From positions 186,001-250,000 of the forward strand of contig CANNZV010000274.1 in the NCBI GenBank assembly GCA_947561585.1: a stretch of DNA of 64,000 nucleotides. Direction: 5' to 3'. Origin of the DNA: Caprella mutica (lineage: Eukaryota; Arthropoda; Malacostraca; Amphipoda; Caprellidae). Under the pieces are notes generated by a model. The model saw only the letters and a program-made list of their open reading frames with translations, ran no database searches and had not been told where the DNA came from. The first letter of the stretch is position 1; every line of letters begins with the position of its first letter. The translations under genes and the position numbers were made by a program. This document shows positions 37,101-49,100 of this stretch, piece after piece.

Positions 37101-40100
37101 TTTATTTCCGTTCACTAATTATCGTTTCTAATTGCCTTGAACATATCTAGGTACCTGTAAATCCTATATTTTACCTATAAATCCTATATTTTACCTATAA
37201 ATCCTATATTTTACCTACAAATCCTATATTTTACCTGTAAATCCTATATTTTACCTGTAAATCCTATATTTTACCTTTAAATCCTATATTTTACCTGTAA
37301 ATCCTATATTTTACCTATAAATCCTATATTTTACCTGTAAATCCTATATTTTACCTGTAAATCCTATATTTTACCTATAAATCCTATATTTTACCTGTAA
37401 ATCCTATATTTTACCTGTAATTCCTATATTTTACCTGTAAATCCTATATTTTACCTATAAATCCTATATTTTACCTGTAAATCCTATATTTTACCCATAA
37501 TTCCTATATTTTACCTATAAATCCTATTTGTACAATCGGTGATATTTAATATCGGTAATTAGAAGCTAATAATTAATCTGAATTTTGATAAAAAGGATTA
37601 ATATCTAATATTCTTTCAATGGCTTACTCATCACATTTTAGTGCACGGTAACTTGCACTGTACGGTAACTAAGTATTTGCCTATTTTCTCCTCAGAGCAA
37701 GGTGGTGATTTTGGAGAAGTGGCTATCGGAGATTGGAGAGCACAATGCAGTGCTGGTGAAGACCGTTGGTGAATTGGAGAGCGAGGCGACTTCCAGGGTG
37801 GAGATGTTGAGGGAGAGTCTGGACAAGATGGTGAAGAAGACGAGGGAGAACTGTATCTCCCTTGAAGATCACCGTGAGAAGGTGAGTTGATGGGAGTAGA
37901 TGGGGTGAGAGTAGAAGGTGAGGGAATCCTGCCAGGGAAAAGTCCAGTGGGGAAAAGAACGGCAGCAGAGTATAGTCCAACAAGGAATAGTCCGTTTCTC
38001 TGACTAGCTATCTCTTCTAACACTGTTATCTTTTCCAGGTGTCAGTTGTTCTTCACGACAAAGTCACTGCTGAAGAAGTAGCTAAAGACTTAAGGGCAGA
38101 GTTGAAGGTTCTAAAGGCTTCCAAGGATCACTTTAAAGGACAGAACAGTCTCCTGCACACTGACATCGAGGCACTGATAGATGTGAGAAATTATTTATTA
38201 TTATTGTTTACTGATAATTATTTAATAACTGATAAGTGTATTTCGTATTCAAGGTATTTAGTATTAAAGCATTTAAATGATAACCCACTCATATCCCATT
38301 TAAGACCACGTACCCCCATTTACCTCTTCATTTCCCTCTTTTTCCCACAGTTGATCACGCGGGCCCGTATTTCCGGGGTGTGGGCCTGTGATGACATTAG
38401 TTTCTCCTACATCACTCCTGAGAGAGTCTTTGGACCAGTTTTGCCCCGCTCTGGGTAAGCGCTTTCAACCAGTCTTTTAGCCCATTCTACCAAACTGAAC
38501 AAATATCTATATATTAGGGAAAGTTACGAATTATTGATCAGTCTGTACTACATCTTCGGTCATTATGTCATATAAGAAAAAAAAATATAAAAATTGTTAT
38601 TATTACACAGTGCTATCTAATAATAACAACAATTTTTTTATCGTTTTTTCTTATATGACCGAAGATGTGGAACTGACCAATAATTCGTAACTTACCCCAT
38701 TGCAATTTTAATCCGGGATTTTTTAAAATTTACCTTATATAAGGGAAAATATAATTTTTTTGCAATAATTTTTATTCCCAATAAATATCATCCATTATTA
38801 TCCATTAATTGTTCTTTTACTCCATTATTTATTTCCCCTTTTCTCCAGATCGTGCACCCCATCGTTGAGGAGTGGCGTGTTCCCCAACTCCCCCCCTTTG
38901 GGTCACAGTGACCGCTACAGGGGGTCAGACAGTGACCACCATTCGGTGAGTCATGGGGGTAAATACTCTATTACCGTGCAGCAGCGATGGCCGTGATAGT
39001 AATAAGCTATGTCGTAATAATTATAATTAATGTAGTTTAAATGTATTTATTGGGTGGAGAGATTAAAATTATAAAATAATAATGTGTATTTATTTATTGT
39101 ATAGTACAAGAATTCCAAACAATTTTAAATACTAAAACTGAAAAATATGAATCCCGGCTAAGTAAACATAGTGGACCCATAGCAGATTAAGCGGCCCCCC
39201 TCCTAATAATCGATGGCCCCACCATAACTTTCTCTCTGGGAAGTGTTCAGATTTCAAATGTAGGTGGGGAGGGGGGGGGGGGTCGAGAAATTTGAAACGT
39301 CTTGTAGTTCTTCTGTGTTGAATCCTGATTGTGCAGATACCGACGAAATACTTTTTTTGCGAAGACTGTGTTCTGTAGGTGTTCCTTGAAATCTGCAGTG
39401 ATTTTAGGAGCCTTTTTCTTGCGATATGTTCTAATAATTCGATTTCGAGTCTGAAGATCTTTCAGATTTGTGTTTGAGGACGTTTTTCGTTCTCTTTCAA
39501 AGGAAGTCATTACTTTAGAGACAGTACCTCTTGTAACACCACACATTCGAACAGTTTTTGTTACACTAGCGCCAATGTCCGAAATGTTTGCCAATTCTAT
39601 AAAGCTACTAACTATTTTTTAAATGTATATGGGAAACAGCTATTTTAAATGAACAAATAAAATTTGGAAGACACAATAATATGTTGTGGTACCAACATGT
39701 TAGGATTTTCCATCTGTTGTCCAAACCATATACATATTATTATATTAATGCAAAGTTTATTATGGGGAACATTGAGCTTGAAGATATATAAAGCCGTCTA
39801 TTGCGACCCAGCCGTTAACTACGACCAAATTATTTAGTACGAAGCCGTCTATTGCGACCCAGCCGTTTATTGCGACCAAATTAGTTTTACAAATATATTA
39901 TGAAAAATTCATTTGGATATTCTAACTCATTTTTTACCCCCAGATATGTGATGGGGGTGCAGACCCCCGGCACCACTGGGGCAGCTCCTCCCCCCACCTT
40001 GACTCCTCCCTCCAGAGGGAAGTGAAGCACCTGAAGGAGTGTCGTGGCAGGAGTGACGTCATGATAGCACAGAAAGACCAAATTATCAGCCAATTGCAGG

Positions 40101-43100
40101 TCAGAACTGGGGTAGAAAAACATCAGCTGCTAAATTATTTCGTTAATTGTGTGGGGTAAGTTCCGAGTTTTCGGACGGTTGCACATTTCCGATCATGCAA
40201 TAAAAAGTTTATAATAATTAGCATTTGACTTTTATATATCATCTTAAATGATCGAAAATGCGGTCCGTCCGATAACTAAGAATTTACCCTAATAGTCACG
40301 AAATGAAAACTCGTCAGTACCTACATAACTCCAAAAAGAAAAGATTTGCTCGAGTGAAATTTATTCTTAACCACGGACGAAATCCTTTTCCCCGGTGAGA
40401 ATTTTTTTCACTGTCGATGCAATCGGCAACTGACGAATTAACAGTTTAGCTAAATCATCAGCATACCTTCCTAACTCGATGAGAACTGCTTTCAAACTTC
40501 AGAAACCATCTTTCGTGATGGTGTAGGCCACGATATCCAGAACATGTTAGTTTCCTCTCATTTTTGTTACAAAAGGTTCAAAAGTGAAAAAAAAATTCGT
40601 ACATTGTGACGATTTTGACTCCTGCACTTCGAGAAACCAAATTGAATAAAATTTTGCATGAATGATCAAAAATGTTTTGTCAAATTAACTATAAATGTTT
40701 TATAGTTTTATTAACTATTTACGGAAATATCACATTTTAAAGTTGTCCAAAAACTTTCTATACCTTGTATATAGGCAGTAAATTTATATTTACGAAATAT
40801 TGTATATAATGTTATATAACTGCAGTATCACTATTATTTATTGTCATTGAAAGTATAGCGTAAATGTTTTACATTGCAATTATTTTTCTACCATTTAATA
40901 CTATTTCATTTCTATTGCAACCATATAATTGATTTCTTCTAACAATCCATGCTTTTTTATTTGAAATTTCTTAACAGTTTTAATTTTTTTTAAATAGGAT
41001 GAAGTGATGGGTCTTCAGAAACAGCTGACGAGGTTCACGGAGCAGGGGAGAGACCTTAGACCCATACAGGTGAGATAATTAAACCTGAACCACACCTGAA
41101 CCAATATAAAATGAACGTAAGTTCCAAGTTATCGAATGGTTCTATATTTTCGATCGTATAAGAAATTTTTTTAAGATAATTAATTTAAATCTTGAAAATA
41201 ATTACAATTTTTTTTATGTGTTCGAGAATATGGAACCGACCGATAACTCGTACTTTACCCTAGGTATCTAATTAGATTAAATGGTTATAGTATTTTTCCT
41301 TTTCAGTCTTGGTGTGCTCAGTCCTCTGAAATGACTGACTCTCTGTTAACATCGGCCACAGACAGTGACTTGGGCACAGCTTCTGTACAGGTAAATACTA
41401 TGTTATTATACACATTTCATTAGGAAAAGAACTTTAATTAATGTAGAAATTTAAATTATTAAAGGTAATTATAATAAAACTAGATTATGTGCACTCGGTA
41501 GAGCGCATACCTTCGCCTCCGCTTTGACCTGTTCTCTCCCAAAATTTAAGAAACTGCTAACTGGATAATACCCACCAAGTTTCATGCAATATGGTACAAT
41601 ACTTTTTGAGTTATCGAGTTATAAATGACCTTGACCTTTGACCGGATCGCTTCCAAAATTCTACCAGATCGTTCCTGGACATTAAGCAATCGTCCCATCA
41701 AATTTCAGACAATTTGGTTGAATAATTTTGCAGTTATTGAGTTACAAATGACCTTGATCTTTGACCTTTGACCCGATCGCTCCAAAAATCTAACAAAATA
41801 TTGACCAATCGTCCCACCAAATTTCATGCTATATGGTTCAATACTTTTTGAGTTACAAATGACCATGACCTTGACCTTTGACCGGGTCGCTCCCAAAATT
41901 CTAGCAGCTGTCAATGGACATGGACCAATCGTTTCACCAAATTTCAGGCAATTTGGTTCAACACTTTTTCAGTTAAGCGAATAACAAAATGATAAATAAA
42001 TAAATAAAGTCCGATGAAAATATGACCTTCCCGCATTCTGCGAAGGTAATAATTTGAGAATGAGAGAACATTCTAAAGAAATCTATAAACAGTATTTATT
42101 CAAAGGAAAAAATATTGGAAAACAAGCGACTTATAATCTACCTACTCGTAATCATGATACCTATCCTAATTTCTATTTTTATATACATTTCAATTTTATA
42201 TTTTAAACTTGCAACCAAATCAAAATTTAAAATTGAAATGTTCAAAAAATTATAAATTAGGATAGGTATCATGATTACGAGTAGGTAGATTATAAGTAGC
42301 TTGTTTTCCAATAAATGTTGAAGACGGAAACTACAGAAAAAAATCTGAAATCTTTGGAAAATTGAAACTACTTCTTGTCGAGTTCTTCATCCTACTCAAT
42401 GCAACAACCAAAGAGTCCTCTATTTCCTTCAATAGGATAAATTTTTATTTATGATTTTATTTCAGGCTGAACAGCAGCTGTCTGCTAACATTGACGTGTT
42501 AGCCTCACGCCTCAGTGAGGCAGAAGAGGAGGCAGGGAGGTGCAGAGCTGAGGCTGAGGAGGCAAAGTACCAAATGAGGTGCTTGAGGGAGAAACTGGAG
42601 GAGAAAGAGGTGAGGGTGGGGGGAATGAGGTGGGAGTAGGGAGGTGAGAGTGGGTAGGGTAGGTTGGGGTGAGAGTGGAGGTGGGTGGGTTGAGAGTGGG
42701 TGTGGTTGGTGTGGGTGTGGGTGGGTGTAGGGTGAGAGTGGGTGTGTGTGAGGTGAGAGTGGGTGTGTGTGAGGTGAGAGTGGGTGTGTGTGAAGTGAGA
42801 GTGGGTGTGTGTGAGGTGAGAGTGGGTGTGTGTGAGGTGAGAGTGGGTGTGGGTGAGGTGAGAGTGGGTGTGGGTGAGGTGAGAGTGGGTGTGGGTGAGG
42901 TGAGAGTGGGTGTGGGTGAGAGTGGAGAAGAGTGAGGTTGGGTGTAGATCCGCTTTAATGTGTATTTTTTTCCCTTTTTTTCTTCCTAATTTTAGGTTGC
43001 TCTACAAGCCTTGAGCTTATTCGTTAGCCCTATGATTTACTGATTTATTCTATATGAGAAAAAGTATAAGGATCAGGGAGGCCCTGACCTAGCCTCCCTA

Positions 43101-46100
43101 TGTAAGAGTGCTCTATGTATAAGTACATAAACTCAATATCCCACAGAGTGCAAGTGGTGGAGGGTTCAGGGAGTGCTCCACTAACACTGACAGTTTCTGG
43201 GACCAAACATCTGAACCTTCCTCTCCTTTGTCTTGGAACCACAGGAACCAAATGGTTAAACTGGAGGATGAGGTACGTCACACATCTTATAGTTACTAGT
43301 GTACTTGCCTGTTAAAAATAACTGGTTATCATCTTGTAATCACTAGTGTACTTGCCTGTGAAGAATAATCTGCTATCAATAATATGAATATTTGTAGCCA
43401 GTGTATTTTCCCAGTTATTTCAATTCACCAGTCTGTATTTAATACAGGTTACATCTAAGAACATTTTAGTGCGGGAGTTACAGCAACATCTTTCTAACGC
43501 TAGGCAAGAGTGTCATCTCAAGGATCAAACTTTGGTCAAGGTTAGTGTGATCATCTTTTCAAAGGTGACTAATATTCCAAACTAACATTTGTAATTAGGT
43601 GTGTTATTTGTCAATATTTCTGAAGTGAAGAGTCGCTAGAGATGATAATCTGCATCATTTTTTATTTTGTATAGTTTCATTAACAACTTAACATATTTAT
43701 AAATTCTTCTCTTTAGAAAACATCAAAAATTCCTACAAATTTATTACATCAAATAACTCTTTTTCTCCTCCTATTCCTAAGTGTCCTCTTGTATCTAAAT
43801 GTCCTCTTGTTCCTAAGTGTCCTCTTGTTCCTAAGTGTCCTCTTGTTCCTAAGTGTCCTCTTGTTCCTAAGTGTCCTCTTGTTCCTAAGTGTCCTCTTGT
43901 TCCTAAATGTCCTCTTGTTCCTAAGTGTCCTCTTGTTCCTAAGTGTCCTCTTGTTCCTAAGTGTCCTCTTGTTCCTATGTGTCCTCTTGTTCCTAAGTGT
44001 CCTCTTGTTCCTAAGTGTCCTCTTGTTCCTAAGTGTCCTCTTGTTCCTAAGTGTCCTCTTGTTCCTAAGTGTCCTCTTGTTCCTAAGTGTCCTCTTGTTC
44101 CTAAGTGTCCTCTTGTTCCTAAGTGTCCTCTTGGTTATTCGAATTTCAAGAGGGAATAGAATAAACTATTTTAGGTCAATCCGTAATTTCTAAAGGTCGT
44201 ATTGTTTCATGAGCTGTCTTAACACCCACTTTCCGAGTACTGCGAGTGTCAGTGTATTGTGATGTTCCCTTTAATTTCTTTTACATATATATGATTCATT
44301 ACCAGTAGGGTAAGTTACGAATTATCGGAATAATCCACATTATCAATCATCATATAACTCAACATTTTAACTCATTATTTTAATTGGTATCCGTGATACA
44401 TGTATGTATTGTGTATACCAATTAAAGTAATAAGTTAAATGATATATGAATATATGGAAGTATATTCTTCTTATATGATCGAAAATGTGGAACTGTCCAA
44501 TAACTCGTAACTTACCCTCCTGACTACCACACCTTCCCGTTCGTGTGTTTTTCACCTTCTCTTTGCCCTCAGATTGAGAACAAGTTAGAGTCTCTGAGGT
44601 CTGACCTCCTGTCTAAGCAACAGAGAGTCACCTACCTGGAGACTCAATTGGAGTCATTGCAGTTGCAGGTGGTCAGGGAACACACCAGGGGGCAGCAGTT
44701 GCAAGAACAGGTACACAGGCAGATGAGTGTACCAAAGATACTGTACTAAAATAAGATACACCAGAGATATTGCACTACAATAAGATACAAAAAAGATATT
44801 GTACTACTATAAGATACACCAAAGATATTGCACTAAAATAAGATACACCAAAGATATTGTACTACTATAAGATACACCAAAGATATTGCACTACAATAAG
44901 ATACACCAAAGATATTGTACTACAATAAGATACACCAAAGATATTGCACTACAATAAGATACACCAAAGATATTGTACTAAAATAAGATACACCAAAGAT
45001 ATTGTACTACAATAAGATACACCAAATATATTGCACTACAGTAAGATACACCAAAGATATTGCACTACAATAAGATACACCAAAGATATTGTACTACAAT
45101 AAGATACACCAAAGATATTGTACTACAATAAGATACACCAAAGATATTGCACTAAAATAAGATACACCAAAGATATTGTACTACTATAAGATACACCAAA
45201 GATATTGCACTACAATAAGATACACCAAAGATATTGTACTACAATAAGATACACCAAAGATATTGCACTACAATAAGATACACCAAAGATATTGTACTAA
45301 AATAAGATACACCAAAGATATTGTACTACAATAAGATACACCAAATATATTGCACTACAGTAAGATACACCAAAGATATTGTACTAAAATAAGATACACC
45401 AAAGATATTGTACTACAATAAGATACACCAAAGATATTGTACTACAATAAGATACACCAAAGAGATTGTACTAAAATAAGATACACCAAATATGTTGCAC
45501 TACAATAAGATACACCAAAGATATTGTACTAAAATAAGATACACCAAAGATATTGCACTACAATAAGATACACCAAAGATATTGTACTACAATAAGATAC
45601 ACCAAATATATTGCACTACAATAAGATACACCAAAGATATTGTACTAAAATAAGATACACCAAAGATATTGCACTACAATAAGATACACCAAAGATATTG
45701 TACTAAAATAAGATATACTGAGTTACAACATTCTCGCAAATTTCTGTTTCATAAATGCATCGTACTGTCACCTGTGTTTCAAAGGGTATCCGGTAAATTG
45801 TTCGAAAACATTTGCTCGAAGACAATTGCTCGAAAACATTTGCTCGAAAACATTTGCTCGAAGACAATTGCTCGAAAGACAATTGCTCGAAAACAATTGC
45901 TCGAAATACAATTGCTCGAATGAACACTTGCTCGAATGTGGTAGAAGAGGAAGAGTCAACAAGACAGGGAGATTAGGTAAAGTAGGGAAAATATAAAATA
46001 AACAAGTGTCAAGATTACCAGAGGTCGTGCTAACTTTAATTAGTAAGATTTAACTTTAACCAAATGCCATATTGTTGATTCCAGAAGGAAAATTAGTACA

Positions 46101-49100
46101 AGGGACTGGGAAAAGCAATCAGAAAAGAAAGTAGCTTCACCTTTTAATTCTCAAAATAGGTAAAGAAATCTATAACCGTGAAGTGATATAGTCCATACAT
46201 CCTAAAAGATCACCAAAATATACCCATACTACACCCACAACTATAACTGTTTTTTTTTATATTCAACAACTATCAACTCTACCATTAATTGAATAGTAAA
46301 CTGCGTCCATCGCTTTATTGCAGATCACTATATTGTGAATAATTTTAATATTATTGATCGTACAGTAGTGAAACTTTGGCCACTGGAAGATTGCTTCTAT
46401 GTTAGTATCTTGCTGAAATATTTTTTCAATCCATGAGAAAATGGGAAAGTTATGAACGTTTATATATTTTGAAGGCATTTTAACTGTCCATCGCTTTATT
46501 GCAGCTCTGTGAAAAGGCCAAAAAATGGGCGATTAACTTCTACCGAGAGGGTAAAAATTGTAACAGGTCCTGCAGGAGGGAGGACTCTTCTATATTTAGC
46601 TAATGAATTTGGGAGGGATAAGAGAAACATAGTTTCTATTGTGGAAGATCCCGACACCAACCCAAGGAAAGATGAGGGTACGAGGAGAAGCTTTTTCCCC
46701 TGGAAATATGCGAAAACTACCCAGGCAGGTTATAAGGCAGCCAAATAATACTAGAGCCTCCATTTTCGACAAGGCTGTCATTGGTTATTCGTCCAAACGG
46801 TGTCTTAAATGAGACGAAAAGGAATTTGGAGCCCATTTCCAGGCCTCCTATGGACAAGAACAATGAAGAAAAGGGCATTAGATGTACACAGAATTACATG
46901 GAAATAAACTTCCTACTTGTTCTTTTAACAGATGAGGCAAGAGCCACCCTTGATTGTCTGGATGGATGGGTTAAAGTTTGGATCCTACTGGAGCTGTTTA
47001 TCCACACTGGTTTCGTCGTTAACAAGGAGGCTGTGGCTTTATGTTTTAAGCGGGCATCATTGGTAAAAGGTTAATTGGCTCTTTCTGAGAACCAGAGGGT
47101 GTAAACCTAACAATCCAATCCTATATTGCCTCTTTTGTTGAGTACTTGTTCCCTTGGCCTAATAGTTTGCAATTATCTCGTTGGCAAAAGATGATTTTCT
47201 TTCATAACTTCGCACAATCTCATGCTTGAAGGGTTACAACTTCTTTCCTCATATCTCTGGGTATCAAGTGAGAGACTCTCATGACTTGATTGCCTTGTTC
47301 TCTGGTCTTAAGCCCCATTGAGAATTTCTGACCATTTCATTTGAGACATTACATCCGGACTGTTTTGACGTAAGACCAATGACAGCCTTGTCAAAAATGG
47401 AGGCACTAGTTCCATTTAGCTGCCTTATGACCTGCCTGCGTATTTTTCGCATATTTCGAGGGGAAATTCTTTTTCTCGTACACTCATCTCTCCTTGGGTT
47501 TGTGTCGGGATTTCCCACAAAAGAAACTATTGTTTTCTTAACCCTTCACAGTTATAAAGCTAAATATAGAAGTGTCCTCCCTTCTGCAGGACCTGCTACA
47601 ATTTTTACCCTCTCGGTAGAAGTTAATCGCGCATTTTCTGGCCTTTTCACAGAGCTGCAATAAAGCGATGGACAGTTAAAATGCCTTCAAAATACATAAA
47701 CGTTCATAACTTTCCAATTTTCTCATGGATTCGAAAAATATTTCAGCAAGATACTAAAATAGAAGCAATCTTCCAGTGACCAAAGTTTCACTACTGTACG
47801 ATCAATAATATTAAAATTATTCACAAAATTGTGATCTGCAATAGAGCGATGGACGCAGTTTATACGTTAATGTACTGAAATTTACTTAGTTTGCCAAAAC
47901 TTTGAGTTATTTCACCTATTGAAGTGCCATATTCATATAGGCTGGTTGGAATAGTACCACTTCAGCACATGATACCCATTCACATGCTACAAATGACATG
48001 ATACAAATGACATGATACAAATGACATGATACAAATGACATGATACAAATGACATGATACCCATTCACATGCTACAAATGACATGATACAAATGACATGA
48101 TACAAATGACATGATACCCATTCACATGCTACAAATGACATGATACAAATGACATGATACAAATGACATGATACAAATAACATGCTACAAATGACATGAT
48201 ACAAATGACATGATACAAATGAAATGCTACAAATGACATGATACAAATGACATGATACAAATGACATGATACAAATGACATGATACAAATGACATGATAC
48301 AAATGACATGATACAAATGACATGATACAAATGACATGATACAAATGACATGATACAAATGACATGATACAAATGACATGATACAAATGACATGATACAA
48401 ATGACATGATACAAATGACATGATACCCATTCACATGCTACAAATGACATGATACAAATGGCCTCTAGGAAAAATATGAAAAAATACCAGGAAGAGCAAG
48501 ATTTAAAATCAGTTATACAATGATTAATAGTAAATAGCTATGAACAAATAGACACAGTTTTTATCAATTACTAAAAAGAAACAAGGATGGTTGGTGCAGG
48601 TCCACTTCATGAATAACTGACTTTTATAGATTTCAAAACTGTGTGCAATTTTATAATTCGAGCAATTGTTCATTCGAGCAACTTGATCATTCGAGCAATT
48701 GTTCATTCGAGCAATTGTGAGTTCGAGCAATTGTTCATTCGAGCAATTGTTTTTCGAGCAATTGTTCATTCGAGCAATTGTTCATTCGAGCAATAGTTCA
48801 TTCGAGCAATTGTTCATTCGAGCAATTTTTCCTTCGAGCAATTGTTTTTCGAGCAATTGTATTAGAGCAATTGTTTTTCGAGCAATTGTTCATAAGATCA
48901 ATTGTTAGTTCGAGCAATTGTTTTTCGAGCAATTGTTCATTGGAGCAATTGTTCATTGGAGCAATTGTTCATTCGAGCAATTGTTTTTCGAGCAATTGTA
49001 TTCGAGCAATTGTTTTCGAGCAATTTACATAGGTGGCAGCAGGATGCATTTTTAAATCAGTATTACCGAGAGTGATGTATTTTATTGCAGTATAATATCT

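Noticed and set aside
42669..42935. 88-codon frame of VRVGV repeats
   Set aside because: Lies in the G-rich array after the exon 9 donor; repeat artefact.
43230..43272. Short exon starting at the CCACAG acceptor at 43232-43238
   Set aside because: It gives an immediate stop in the required phase; the upstream acceptor at 43146 gives a 42-codon exon with continuous frame.
46509..47074. Plus-strand frames treated as host genes
   Set aside because: They fall inside the Tc1-type fold-back and match its inverted partner; transposon remains.
47980..48450. 156-codon minus frame rich in HVICIMSFVSC
   Set aside because: Product of a 14-bp tandem repeat; frame repeats every 42 bases without other coding signs.
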